Source of the DNA: Chrysomallon squamiferum | Lineage: Eukaryota > Mollusca > Gastropoda > Neomphalida > Peltospiridae | Direction: 5' to 3' | Length of the DNA stretch: 64,000 nt | Assembly (NCBI GenBank): GCA_012295275.1 | Contig: CM022671.1 | Location: forward strand, 17,639,456-17,703,455 | Translations under genes and position numbers: made by a program | Notes under the pieces: model-generated | The model's input: only the letters and a program-made list of their open reading frames with translations | Told to the model about the DNA's origin: nothing | Databases searched by the model: none | In this document: positions 24,540 through 37,624 of the stretch, one piece after another | How the letters are laid out: each line of letters opens with the position of its first letter | Numbering within the stretch: the first letter of the stretch is position 1

Positions 24540-24900
24540 GCTGCTGACAGATGAACACTGACGTCATCAAATTTCCAATATGCAGTTTCCAATTTAGACA
24601 TTTCTGTACATCAAACCTTTAAACCATATTTAACATGTCAGTCACCGCGCGTTCTGACGTTTCTAATTCGTTTTCCATAAAGTCAACATGTACGTATCAA
24701 TACATGTCAGACAATGAGCTTTTTCCAATTCGCGTAGCAGCCTCGGTGAAGTGACGTCTTTGACAGTCATGTTACCTATAACTACAGACGTCACATGTTG
24801 TCTCGACAGCCATGTCTGCAACGTAAACCCGACTACAAGGTTTCATTTCATCACAGCAGAGAACAGCCATCGCCAGCTGGAAATTATTTTCAGTGAACGA
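24540..24900. promoter_or_regulatory. Unique block with clustered CRE-like sites
   Basis: A 360-bp complex block in AT-rich surroundings. It contains a full CRE (24559-24566) and several further GACGT or ACGT cores: CTGACGTTT near 24656, GTACGTA near 24690, GTGACGTC near 24752 and AGACGTCAC near 24786. No open frame. A regulatory role is an inference from the clustering. Confidence 0.25.
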
Positions 24901-24909
24901 AGGCGACAG

Positions 24910-25050
24910 TCATAATGAATTTTTTATTTTTTTATTTTATTTTTCTATTTTTAATTTTATATATATTTTTAGTAGTATTATTATTATTTTTTTAATTTTT
25001 TTTTTTTTTTTTTTTTATTATTTTTATTTTTTTTTTATTTTACTAAAGTG
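24910..25050. repeat. T-rich low-complexity DNA
   Basis: Poly-T runs mixed with TTA and TTTTA. Confidence 0.9.
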
Positions 25051-25250
25051 CAGTTCTTGTCTGGTCGGAAATCAAAAATATCTTCTGTTATGTTAGTGAC
25101 ATGCGGAGAGAAGGAATCGTTTAATGAGTCTGGTTAGATAATTTCTGATCTCGGTTGCCGACGTAGTTTACTTTAACTTTAATAATTTAAAAATAACAAA
25201 ATGTATTTTTTTTTATTTCATTTTTTTTATTATTTAATATATTTTTGTAT

Positions 25251-25445
25251 CGTCTCTCTCTCTCTTGATGTCTTGATCTATTTCTTTTCCTCTCCTTTCC
25301 CTCTCTCTCTCTGTCTCTTTCTCTTTTCCTTTTCTTTCTATCTTTTTCTTTCTCTTTTCTCTCTTTTCTCCCTCTCTTCTCTCTTTTTTTCTATTTCTTT
25401 TCCTATCCCTTTCCATCCTCCTCTCTTTCTCTTTATCTGTCCCTT

Positions 25446-25539
<94 letters not shown>

Positions 25540-25542
25540 TTC
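25251..25542. repeat. CT/TTTC-rich tract with pure (CT)n core
   Basis: A pyrimidine-only strand for most of 290 bp. The pure CT core runs about 25450-25527. The K/E/R-rich minus-strand ORFs come from it. Confidence 0.95.
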
Positions 25543-26899
25543 ACATTCATTCGAATTTTCTGCTTCGTTTATGTCCTGTAATTTTAACTTTGTTCATTTT
25601 GAATGTTTTTACATTTCCTAAAACAGGGGTTTTTTTTCTTAGATATTATCATCATTATCATAATCTTTTTTTTTTTTATTTCTATTCCTGTTGTTGACGT
25701 TCATGTTGCTGTTTTTGACTGTTGTATGAATAAATCTCTTTTTTTTTTTTTCCACACATTTCAGCTGAAAATTATTATTTACAGACTTCCATGCTTAATG
25801 CTCAGTACCAATCCGTAAACCATCTATAATTTCTTCCAGCATATCTGTCTAATTATACACATTCAGACGCGACGAAATTAGAAGTCAAAAGCGAAACAGA
25901 ACTAACAGCAAGACAAGTATTCGCTTGTGACAGGAATTCTTGCAATGTACGACCAAGATCTGAGAAGGTCAAACGCAGAACATAAACATCAGACCAATGT
26001 GACGTCGTCGTAGGCTTTGGAATTTCTCTCGCAATTAGGACCTCTTCGTTGCTACAGAGCCGAGGTTTCGCGTCAAATGAACGGAAATATGTGCACAGAA
26101 TGCAGCTTTGATTTCCCTCACTGTAAAAACCTGGGTTATTATTAATCTGAGAAGGAATAATTTCTCATCTCCTGGCTGATAACAGTACGTCTGGAGTTTT
26201 AGATTTTCAAACAATGAAGTAATGGAACTGTTTATATATACAAATGCCATGCAGTTGCTTCTAAAGAAAACGAATACGTAAGGTTTTTACACGTTCAGTA
26301 GACTTTAAATGAAATATCTGTGTTTAGAAACCAAGAATAACAAAATGAATATTTATTTGGTAAGTAATAATTTAATTGGACAAAAGAAATGGAATTCAAA
26401 AAAACATATTAAATAAAAATCGAATTTGCTTCAACTCCTTATTCATTGCAGATGGTAAAGAGAGAAGGTTTTTAAAAAATTTGTAAAAAAGAAATTTATA
26501 ACAATTTACAAACGAGATGATACGAAAATATCTCTATTATGACTTCTTTGTTCTTATTACCACCGTTTCTACTGCTTTAATTTGTTAGTTAATTCAGAAT
26601 TACTGGGGTTTGTTTTATCTATGTGTGTCTGTTTGGGGGTTTTTGTTGTTTTTGTTGCTGTTATTTTTTTTTATTATTTTTTTTTTTTTCAGTGAACTCT
26701 ATTTTCAGTGCTGTACTCTGTCACTTGTGGAAATTGTCTATTATCTTTGAGTAGATGTATTCGTTAGTGTTCTGGAATAGTCACAGCTATGCTGACTGCT
26801 GCTTCTTCCAGCCTTGCCAAACTCGAAGACGAATATAACTCACACTGTTTAGTGTTTGTGACAAGGGCAAATGCGCGACGTTCACAGATACCTCCAGTA
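25543..26899. other. Intergenic DNA, no gene
   Basis: Two complex blocks (25830-26260 and 26760-26950) are separated by AT-rich DNA with poly-T (26666-26690). Minus-strand ORFs 26035-26250 and 26764-26994 lie in the complex blocks but show no domain or splice support. Confidence 0.45.
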
Positions 26900-26918
26900 T
26901 GCGTCAGCTGATGACGCA
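26900..26918. promoter_or_regulatory. 19-bp dyad with CRE-like half sites around an E-box
   Basis: TGCGTCAGCTGATGACGCA has 7-bp inverted arms (TGCGTCA / TGACGCA) around GCTGA, and overlaps a CAGCTG E-box. Each arm is a CREB/ATF or AP-1-type variant site. Function is inferred from symmetry only. Confidence 0.3.
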
Positions 26919-27021
26919 AAAACTGACAACAAACATATGAAACCGATAACATATGGTCACACAAACAACACAGTTCACATATAAACATATACATACATGC
27001 CTACATACTTACATATCTATA

Positions 27022-27025
<4 letters not shown>

Positions 27026-27052
<27 letters not shown>
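27026..27052. repeat. (TA)n array
   Basis: Short TA dinucleotide run preceded by GTGTGT. Confidence 0.9.
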
Positions 27053-27073
27053 TGCGACATTGGCATTCGTGCA

Positions 27074-27963
<890 letters not shown>

Positions 27964-27964
27964 G

Positions 27965-27998
<34 letters not shown>

Positions 27999-28018
27999 GT
28001 TTTTTTATTTTGGATGGG

Positions 28019-28049
<31 letters not shown>

Positions 28050-28271
28050 TTTATTTATATAACGGTTTAATTTCATACATTCGATTTGAATTTTTTATTT
28101 CTTTTTATTTTTTTTTTTTTTTTTTCTTGTTCGTTTATTTATTTATTTATTTGTTTTTAATAATAATATATAAATTTTACAAACATTGGTTATTTCACTG
28201 TTTCTTTTTTATTATTTTTTTTTTCTTTATTTTTTATTTTTTTAATTTTTTATTTTTTTAATTTTTTTTTT

Positions 28272-28303
<32 letters not shown>

Positions 28304-28407
28304 TCTGTTTTGTAACATTATTTTAATTTATATTTTTTTATTTAACAAAACTTTTATTTTAATCACGTATTTTTATAATTTCATCGTTTCGTTTATTTTA
28401 TAATTCA

Positions 28408-28447
<40 letters not shown>

Positions 28448-28450
28448 AAC
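27964..28450. repeat. Extended poly-T / T-rich DNA
   Basis: Nearly 500 bp dominated by T runs, with ATTT, a CT array (28275-28302) and a TTA array (28411-28445). The F-rich ORF 28010-28261 is compositional. Confidence 0.9.
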
Positions 28451-29906
28451 AAAAGAATACATATATTTCTTCTGTTATTATTATTATTTGATTATTTCTC
28501 ATAATTTTATTATTATCGCACTATTTATACATCTAATTTAATTAGAAAATAATTTATTTTTTGAGTTTAAGAGACAAAAATTCAAACAAAAGTATATTTT
28601 ATAATCTGATTAAATTCAAACAGTTATTTTAAATTCCATTTTCTTTTTCTCGATTTTATATTTTAAGGAAAAAATAAATTGATTTTTTTTTTTTTTTTTT
28701 TTTTATCTTTTGTAAAAGATAGTAAGTAGCGAATCAAATGCATCTCCTTTTAAACTTTCATTCTTTTGTTTTTGTTTGTTTGTTGTTTTGTTTTTTTTTG
28801 TTTGTTATTTTTTGCTGTTGTTAATTGTCTGGGTCTTTTGATGTGTTTTTTTTTGTTGTTTTGTTGGGGTTGTATAGTTATTGATGTTTGTTGGTTGGTT
28901 TCTCTGTTGGATGATTTCGTTTTGTTGTTGCTGTTTTTTAGTTAGTTTTTTTTTTTTAATTTTTTAATTAATTGGGAATAAATTATTTTATGAGCTATCT
29001 ACAGATGTGGTCATGGTTTTTTGTTTTTTTCCTGCTCAAAGACTCGTACATTTTTCAAACGGAGTGATGAAAATAGCTGACAGAATCAACCAATGAAAAG
29101 ACGATATAAGATATTTATAACAGAAAATAGAAATGATATATTGGGTCAAAATTTTATTTTATTTCTTTTTATTTTAGTTTTTTTTTTTTTTAATTTGTCA
29201 TTAACGCAATAAAAAGAAGTAATGTATTTTAAGTAACTTCGAATTTATTTCTGTCTAATGATTATAAAAATAAAAAAGGTAAACTGAAAACATACGTCAA
29301 ACCGTCATTACATTTATTTGCGTGGGAAGCTTTCAGAAAAAAACAAATAAAATTTACAGCAACCCTTTGTATTGCATTGATTATTCGTTATTAATCATGT
29401 TAATGATAATTTTTCGTTTAATTATCTTACAGAATTTATATATCTTAACAAGTACGTTCGTTGTTAAAGCAGTGTCAAGAATGCTCAAACCAAATGTGTT
29501 AATTTAAATAATTACAGAAATTAGAAAATACAATTGATCTTATACCAGTATTAAAGAAGCTTTTAAACCTGGCATGTCGAAACTGTTTAATCTTTCCAAT
29601 ATTGGCGTGTATTTTGGTTATAGATAAGCGGCCTGCTATTCTGATGTATTTATAAAACCTGAATTGCGAGAAATACATAAATTCGTACATTTCACCATTG
29701 ATATGTCGCACATTTTTCTAAAAACATCGGCCAAGGTATGCACTTATTATCGTGTCATTCAGAAAGCCCAAAGAAAGACTAATGCTTTGACTGGTTGCTG
29801 TTTTGTCAGGTGAAGCCAATCAACCAATAGTAATGCAGCATACTTTCAGCGGCTGAAATTCACAGCTATATGTCACAGCGTCAATTCTGGAAAGAGCAGG
29901 ATTTTT
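28451..29906. other. AT-rich intergenic DNA, no gene
   Basis: It contains T/GTTT-rich DNA (28760-28970) and unique sequence (29300-29900). ORFs 29322-29507 and 29499-29711 face opposite ways, overlap slightly, and show no recognisable features. Confidence 0.5.
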
Positions 29907-29933
29907 TTTTTTTTTTACGAATTCTTTTTTTTT

Positions 29934-29961
<28 letters not shown>
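29907..29961. repeat. Poly-T runs
   Basis: T-runs with short interruptions. The K-rich minus ORF (29820-30104) crosses them. Confidence 0.9.
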
Positions 29962-29966
<5 letters not shown>

Positions 29967-30131
29967 GATTTGCCCGTCACTTAAAAACCAGAGGCATATC
30001 ACTGCTGACCCACGTGTCATATGTTCGCTTGTCACTGCCAGTATATGCCCACGTAACCTAATCCATAACAATTCTTGTAATTCAGCTAAAGTATTTGGTT
30101 GCACTTTTAGATAAATAAATAAATAAATGTT

Positions 30132-30176
30132 TGATGATGATGATGATGATGATGATTATAATAATAATAATAATAA

Positions 30177-30225
<49 letters not shown>
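30132..30225. repeat. (GAT)n-(AAT)n-(AGT)n compound array
   Basis: Three trinucleotide arrays in series: GAT 30132-30156, AAT 30157-30176, AGT 30177-30225. Confidence 0.95.
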
Positions 30226-30458
30226 TATAGCTTGAAAATAATTATGGTTAACTTGTTATATATTAGCTACAATTAGATTGATTAATTATGTTTAGCTAGT
30301 TGTTAATGTACTAAACCAGTTTCAACGAATAGTCAAAAGTTACAAGTTATTCAAGCATTTAATGAAATATCCTTACGATTTTTGCCTTCATAAACAGAGA
30401 AATGCTACGATATTTCCACCTTCAGCGTAAATCCATTGCTCAGCAGTGTACTAACATA

Positions 30459-30930
30459 ATCTAACACATTACAGCTTCAGTAATAGCTGGCGTAATGTTA
30501 TCATGAAGAATATATAGAATGAAATATACTTAAATAAATAACGTTATATAACTAGGAACAAAGTTAATCCATGGAGTAACAACAAAAAATAATAATAATA
30601 ATCTAACATATTACTGCTTCCACTAATAGCTTTGATTTAATGTTGACATGCCACTAGTACAAAAGTCAAATATATTTAAATAAGTAACGTTAATAACAAG
30701 ACAAAAAGTTAATCCTTGGAGTTATAAAATTACTTGGGAAAAAAATAGCATACAAGACCATGATCTAACATATTACTGCTTCCAACAAAAGCTTTGCTAT
30801 AATGTTGACACGAAGCACATAATATTATGCAGAAGTCAAATAGGTTTAATAAATAACGTTATTCTAATAAGAGAAAAAAGTTAATCCTTCAAAGTAGCAC
30901 AAATACTTGAAAACACAACATAGCTTGAAG
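30459..30930. repeat. Three tandem copies of a 142-162-bp unit
   Basis: Copies start at 30459, 30601 and 30763. Each opens with ATCTAACAyATTACwGCTTC, continues with an AATAGCTTT-like and TAATGTTGACA-like part, an AAATAAGTAACGTTA-like part, and ends with AAAGTTAATCCTTGGAGTA-like sequence. Copies 2 and 3 are closer to each other than to copy 1. No coding capacity. It could be a satellite fragment or an internally repeated element. Confidence 0.85.
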
Positions 30931-33474
30931 ATAGAAAATAAATAATAAACCTTTTTAATGCATTTCTATTTTCGTCATCGTTTTCTTGTTAAAGCAGAGG
31001 ATTTGAGTTCCCGTATTAACATAATATAAAACAAATATTATTAAAGATGAAGACTAATGTGGCGAAACTAATGGTATTTAGTTGAAGGTATTCATAATGG
31101 ATACAAAGCATTACCTTAATATCCTTTTAAGCTACACCATATGGTGAATTCTGACATTATGATAATATTATGTTTCGTGTTTTATTTTCATCTCTAACAG
31201 TATTTAATTTGCATGTCTAGGTTAGATGTAAAAACAAATCTCAACGTATTAAATGAAAGTCCAAATGTGGAACCGCGAATTACATCATTATCATCAAAAT
31301 GTCTAAAACAAATTATGATGGTTTCAACGCCAAATCATTTGATTTAAAGTAATAATGATAATAAAGAACCAAAAACTAAAGTTTTTTGAGTTTGTTTATC
31401 TTTTCATTCAACGGGATTTTTTTTTTTTTTTTTTTTTTTTTTGGCAAGAATAGGCTGCTAAGTAAATCTTGTCATTTTTCTTCCATCGATTAACTAAAAC
31501 CTTGACGTAAACTTTGGCAAACAGTCTGATAATGGTTCGATCCACATAACCAGAACAAACACAAGTAATGTGAAAGCTGTTACTGTTGTCTTAACAGTAA
31601 ATCAATGCAGTGATAAAGTGCGCGCCCGTATAAATCTTCCGCATGTGTGTTACAGTTTGCACTAAATCTGATACAGAGCTTTCTACACACTGCACAGAAA
31701 AGATAAGAACTTTTCTTTGGGATTTCCAGCCGTCACCCACACAAGAAAAATGACTGCGAGTGTTTGCCGTATAAACGATTTGACGGCCAGAACAAAATTT
31801 TTCATTACTATTATCGTCTGACTGTGTTAGAGCAGTTTCCTTCAGAGTCAACAAATTCATAGCTGGGACAGATCGTCGTCTTGCCAAGAGCAGACACTTA
31901 TTAAATGTTTTCCCAAGACTTCATTAATGCCTCGTTCTGACAGGATGTGAAATGAATAGTCAATGCTGATTAATTCGTCTGTGTATCTGTAACAATCAAA
32001 CCGAGAAAGGTGCTCAGAACAAAGATATCCAATAACTGTAAAGTTATATTACTTAGCATACGCACTGACACCTACACGCGTATATACAGACATACATAGA
32101 CCCTGCATACACACATCAACATACGAAGGCGCTGGCCAGACACATATAGACATACTAAATGCAAAAATTATATACCCACAAGTGGCTAATCACATAGACT
32201 CGCACACAGACAGATCTTTCTAAATGGTTCAAGACGATGTGGTGGTTATTAATATAAATCCAAACAAAACGGTGGCTGCAGCAGAAAGAACAACTACGTA
32301 AAAATGTCAGTAGACCTGTCAGAAAGCGTGCCCGTCGCAGACGTGCTTCACAACAGCTTGCTCTGATTAGCACGTTAATTTTTTTCCTATTCCTATTCCT
32401 AGTAGCAGCATCAACAACAACAACAAAACTAAGAAGAAGAATGTTGTATTTATTAAACTGGAGAAATAAAATTGAAAAAAAATAATTATGGCAAAAACTA
32501 ATCTCCGATAAATTTATTTTTCTATAAACCAACAATTCGTTTACTAAGAAAGTTACGTCTGATATAAAGAGTCCAAACTACAAAAATGTAATATAAAGTA
32601 ATTATGGCAGGAACGGGAAAAATCAAATAATTTTCAATAAAAAAAGAAAAGTGATATTATTTGTTTATTCCAAAGTGTCCAAACTTGCAAGTGAAAAACT
32701 GCGAAATACGCGATTATATCGGACTGGAAAATTATTTGAGTGATATAAGGAACAGATCGGTGTGGTTGTAAAATAATGACAAGAACTATTAAGGCGATCA
32801 TACACGTTTCGTCGTGGGAGGAGGCTAATAACTTAGAATTATGAGTCGAGAACAATGAAGATGATTTCTTAGTAGCTCTTGACATTTCAGTTAATACCCC
32901 AGACATCTGGAATGAAGCTTACAACACAAGCCTAAGTCAGCCATGATGAATATTGATCCGTCCGTCGAAATTCCTCCGTAGTCTTCGGCAGCACCAAGAC
33001 ATTGCAGTCGATTGTGGAGTGTAAGTCAGTTATCTTGTTCCAAGCCGTTTTGGATAACCTTGCGGTTTGGTAGTAAACAGACTGAAAACAACTTTATATT
33101 GATTCTAACACGAACCACACACATACACACAAATGCACAGATCCAAATATGCAAATGATATGCTATTGACAAAAATATAAAGATTATTTTATATATAATA
33201 GAATTAAGGTTTATTTACAAATGTTATTAGTAGCTGGTATATATGTTTGCCTGTCTGTCTGTATGTATGTATGTCTGTATGTACGTAGGTATAAATATGT
33301 TTGCATGCATGTACGTCGATACTCTACATAAATACAAATATTTAAAAACAAACTTTTATTGGCTAAATCAACATTAAAATATAACAAAGAACATTTTAAT
33401 ATCTAACTGCATAGTTATTTATCGTAATTACTTTTTCCACGGACGATTTCAATTAAATTAGTGAAGTTTCTTTA

Positions 33475-33476
<2 letters not shown>
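30931..33476. other. Intergenic DNA, no gene
   Basis: About 2.5 kb, fairly complex from 31450 to 33150. ORFs 31591-31887, 32155-32535 and 32634-32906 (all minus) have no domains I recognise, and the splice context is poor. Poly-T at 31418-31442; a CTGT/TATG patch at 33250-33310. Confidence 0.45.

Positions 33477-33527
<51 letters not shown>
33477..33527. repeat. (TTA)n array
   Basis: Uninterrupted TTA trinucleotides. Confidence 0.95.
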
Positions 33528-33866
33528 ATTTTTTTAACCCTGATAATCATTTATTTTTCTGCATCAGAAAACTTTAATTTGTAAAGTGAAAGAAGCCCAA
33601 GATACTTAAACAACTGATGGGTTTCCAAGGCCAAGCAATATAACGGAGAACTGGCCACAGCTATGTAATGTTTGTATAAAAGAAAGAAACGCGGAGCCGA
33701 AATGAATCTTGCAAACACCTAATGCTTTGTTAACAGTAATGTTGTTAGGCGCCATTTTTAATTGTTTTCAAGACTGACTTTATGAAAAATAATTTCTTTT
33801 CCCCGTGCAACATCACCAGAGATTGTTTATTGTAAAAGTGTGGCAATGGTAATCGTTTAGTGGTTT

Positions 33867-33874
33867 ATAATAAC

Positions 33875-33927
<53 letters not shown>

Positions 33928-34075
33928 TAATAATATGTGGTGGTGGTGGTGATGATGATGGTAATACTTGTAGTAATAGTAGTAGCAGTAGTAGTAACAG
34001 TGGTGGTGGTGTTGATGGTAATACTAGTAATATTAGTAGTAATACTAGACATAGTAGTAGTTGCAGCAGCAGAAA
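33867..34075. repeat. (AAT)n, (GGT)n, (AGT)n compound array
   Basis: AAT core 33867-33935, then GGT/GAT (33937-33963) and degenerate AGT/AAT units. Confidence 0.9.
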
Positions 34076-34107
34076 TATTAGTTGTAATCAGTTTTCAGAT
34101 CTAGTAA

Positions 34108-34219
34108 TATTATTTATATTAAGTAGCGTATCCGAAAACATTATAAATTAAAAAAAAAATAATAAAAAAAAACATGAGTTATATTATATTATTTATATTA
34201 AGTAGTGTATCTGAAAGAA
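34108..34219. repeat. 78-bp tandem duplication
   Basis: ATATTATTTATATTAAGTAG begins at 34108 and again at 34186, each followed by a variant of CGTATCCGAAA. An A-rich spacer lies between. Confidence 0.75.
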
Positions 34220-35560
34220 TTCTCAAAAAAAAAACCAACAACAAACAACCAAAAAAAACCTCAGTTATGCATTCAGCTATCCTTATATCGTTTTAAAAGG
34301 TTTTATTTTCCACTGTGTTAGCTGATCTCCATCAAACCTGAAATAACTGTAAAATTCAGCAGAGTATGCAGAACTTTGCGACTTTCATAATCATAACAAT
34401 AACTCTAACAATGTTGGCTTTATTTGGTCAGGTCTTACAAGTGCAATACAACAAAACAACTCTTCTTTATCGATGGCTTCGGTTACTGCTCCAGAAAGGC
34501 AATAACTCGAAATATTTTTTGATAGGCTCTCGTTTATTTCAGTTTGCTTCTGAGGAATGAACCCTGTTTCTGTTGTGACGTACTCGTCTTGCATTAAGGA
34601 AAAGGAGCATAATCAATGTTAGCCAGTGCCTCTGGCTCGTAAAAGTAATTCACTGTTTATTGAATCTGCTGGATTTATCGTTCGCTCAATTCGTTTCGCC
34701 GCTTCTGGCCACTTCTGCAGAACGATCATCTCCAATTGTAGGTGACACAGATTTATAACCGAATTGTTTCCTCTTCCATGGAGCTCGCTCCCACATCCCA
34801 CGGACTCACGCGAAGTCTTTTCCAGGCATCTAAAGGAAAAATAATGTAATAACAAAAAGTGCATTAGCTCGATTCAAATCTGCTCAGATGAGTCGCAGCT
34901 TCCCTCCTTCAGAGGTAAAAGAGTTCGATGTTCTTTTTTTCTGTTTCCCTTTTTTCTTCTTTTGTGTCTTAATTTGTCACCAGGCCAAGAACCGGTTTTA
35001 ACGTATTGTATCAGCGTTGAAGAAGTTAATGAAATCTGCCACTACAGTTACATAAACATTCCCGCATCATATTTTCTTATCGGTCACTCAGTTTGTGTAT
35101 TCATCGTTTATATACACATGTTAAATTCAAAATTTTTCATTTCCATTCTGTTATTTATGCTGCATTTTAAAAAGTAAGAAACAATATTATTTATCCATTT
35201 ATTCAGTACGATTTTAAAACTGAATGGTACAGACACCCACTGAACTTTCATGAATGTGATTTTGCAATAAAATGCTGAAATACAATAATAAAATGCACGC
35301 CATTAAACAGTTCTGATATGACTTAATATATTAGAAGATAATCTGTTGTTGTTTTTTTCTTATTATGTCCATGTTTCTTTAAACACATTTTAGGTTTTAG
35401 GTTTTTCTGAGAGAATACTAAAGCTGGATATCATTCATGTCCGTTTCCTCCACTGATATTTTACTAGCAACGACATGGCTCTGAAACGATGATTTGTTCA
35501 TTTTGTAAGATTTTTTTTGTTTGTTTGTTGTTGTCTTTTCCTGATCAGGTATTTGCATTT
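34220..35560. other. Intergenic DNA, no gene called
   Basis: The block 34330-34960 is complex and carries three short overlapping ORFs on both strands (34366-34560, 34391-34594, 34619-34864), none recognisable. The rest is AT-rich. Confidence 0.45.
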
Positions 35561-35574
35561 CTTTTTTCTTTTTT

Positions 35575-35624
<50 letters not shown>

Positions 35625-35723
35625 TTTTATTTTTATTTTTTATTTATTTATTTATTTATTTTTTATCAATATTCGAATTAGGTTAATATTATTATGCAGG
35701 AATTTTTTTTTTTTTTTTTTTTT
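35561..35723. repeat. Long poly-T with (TTTA)n
   Basis: Poly-T from about 35578 to 35621, then ATTTTT and TTTA units, and a second poly-T at 35703-35723. Confidence 0.95.
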
Positions 35724-35879
35724 CTGTAACTTCGACCAGAACTTAATGAACTGCTTTTCGATTGACGCTACATTTATACATTTATTTATTCATTTATTTT
35801 CTTCAGGTCATCAGATATTTCTGTATCCTAAGTAATTCTGCAAACCCTCCATTTTTTTTTTTTTTTTTTATTGGATTTG

Positions 35880-36176
35880 CTGCTGAACTACGGACATAAA
35901 TCAGTGAAGCCAGCCACACCATGGGATACCCCTGACGCCGGACAACTTAACAGTTTTGACAAGTTCGCGATCCTTGCCTAACCTACCAGTCTACTAGTCG
36001 GCTTAGCCGCCTGCCACCGGCTGTCGAGTGATGGCCAAGGGTTGCGTCAGAACTGTCGGCTGCCCAGATTAAACCCCTACAACGTCTTCTGGAAGGATAA
36101 TGGCAAGAATAATTAGCTCTTCTGCTCCTCCAGACCAAAGGGACATGGCGGAATTGATGCGTACGTGCTGCGTACG
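35880..36176. other. GC-rich block of unknown nature
   Basis: About 300 bp with clearly higher GC than its surroundings and many CpG pairs, entered from a poly-T at 35853-35869. It shares GGCTTAGCCGC (35999-36009) with the complement of the tRNA-like segment near 3925, and a CTTCTGGAAG core. It may be a dispersed-repeat or retroelement fragment. No open frame of note. Confidence 0.35.
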
Positions 36177-36450
36177 CTATTCACCGAAAGGTTTTGTCAT
36201 TCTTAGGCAATAACACCATTTACCAAACTTAGGCTTGGGAGAACTGCGAGGTTTATTCAGACTCGATATCGCGATGATAAAATTACCTCCTAGCATTGGC
36301 TGACACGTCTCCATTTCAGTTAAAATGTCAGCCTCTGACCGGCGCGTTTTTTTGTTGCAGGGGATGAGTTTGAATTTAAAGTTGTCGTTTATTTGTAAGG
36401 TTTCATTAAAAAGTTTCGTCGTGTATGCCATCCGAATAGTAAAAACAATC
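36177..36450 (-). CDS. Uncertain terminal exon or small ORF, unrecognised
   Basis: The minus strand is open from 36450 to a TAG at 36179-36177. On that strand TTTTTCCAG just precedes TGATTG, giving an acceptor-like start at about 36450; alternatively the ATG at about 36431 gives 84 residues. The peptide has a balanced composition with K/R-rich and cysteine-containing parts and is not repeat-derived. No domain is recognised, and no partner exon is found nearby. Confidence 0.18.
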
Positions 36451-36867
36451 ACTGGAAAAATGAAGTTAAAAGATAAAAAAAAAAATAATGAATGAATATT
36501 TTAAATTAATGATCCATATTATTATTATTACATACCGCGTAATCAAATTTCGATTTGCGTTGCGGTTTCAATAAAATGCATATTTGTGATTATTCTGTAC
36601 CAGAAGGCTTAAAAGTCTGAATGACCGTCAGATTTTTATTACAAATTTTTCTTTACAAATATTACGATATCGATAAAGTGCTGTATTTTAGTAAAATATC
36701 CGTATCCTAATAAACAAAAACAGACATACTTGGATGAGCATAAGCAACCGGTTAAAACTAAATTCTGTTACCATTAATTTTGTAATTTATCCTATTTTCG
36801 TAAAAGGGTATTTGTAAACTATTTGGTTTCTTCTTGTTGTTTTTCTTTTAATCTCTCTCTCTCTCTC

Positions 36868-37040
36868 CATGGAGGATAACTATTTTATAATTAATTTTTA
36901 TATGTCATAAATAGGTTTTGTTGTAAATATATTTTTGTTACAGTTTAAAAATATAGGGTATTATAATTTCTTCAGCCAATTTAATATGAAGACTTGAGTG
37001 CAAGAAGCAAAATCGGATTCATCCAATATGGTTAATAGAA
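36868..37040 (+). repeat. Dispersed repeat, copy A of an inverted pair
   Basis: About 170 bp that matches the reverse complement of 42310-42497 with roughly 80-85% identity by eye. The shared core includes AATTTCTTCAGCC and AATATGAAGACTTGAGTGCA. It starts at the edge of a CT run and ends near ATTCATCCAATATG. Probably an old transposable-element copy. Confidence 0.7.
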
Positions 37041-37380
37041 GTTTTAAAACGTTTCTTTTACTTCTTTCTTTCTTTCTTTATATATATCTATTTAGTCTTG
37101 CTATATAGCAAATGAGACGGCCACACAAATTTGGCGCCGAGACCTTACTTTTTTCCTGATAACAAAGTCGATCGCATCATAACAGAACAGAGCAGAAAGA
37201 AAACCTGACACATGCTAACTTTCACCGAATAATAATAATAAAAATAAAAAACCCACACTTTCCCATTCGTTTCGTTGTTTTCTTTACTAATAATTGTTAT
37301 AATCACAGTTTAGCTTTGTTTCTTTTGCCCTTGGGTGTATTTACGAAAGCAGAAAGTGCCGGCTATTACCTTAATGACTG
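37041..37380. other. AT-rich spacer, no gene
   Basis: Nothing definable apart from a TTTC run (37060-37080). Confidence 0.5.
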
Positions 37381-37624
37381 AAAATGGCGGCTAAACTGCG
37401 ATCCTCGGAGAATGTGCAACACAGATTAAGTTTATCAGATTGTTCGTTAGATTTATTAAGTACGAAATGAATCACTGCTAGCATGTTTGAACAGCTTTGT
37501 GAAGGTGACAGGGTTGATGTATTAGTTAGTGTACGTGTGTGCGCACGTTCGATAACCGTGCCACGACAGCGACACGATGGTCAACAGATCTGTGCAGCGC
37601 ATGCGCTGAAACAGGAAGCACGCG
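37381..37624 (+). promoter_or_regulatory. Promoter-like island with YY1, NRF1 and ETS motifs
   Basis: AAAATGGCGGC (37381-37391) is a strong YY1 match. AGCGCATGCGCT (37596-37607) contains the NRF1 palindrome GCGCATGCGC, and CAGGAAGC (37612-37619) fits an ETS site. CpG density is raised between them. GTACGT at 37625-37630 resembles a splice donor, so 37480-37624 could be a first exon: an ATG at 37483 keeps a frame open to that point. No downstream exon is recognised, so direction and target gene are open. Confidence 0.4.

Noticed and set aside
31591-31887. 98-residue minus-strand ORF
   Set aside because: Balanced composition, but no recognised family, no splice or promoter context and no neighbouring exon.
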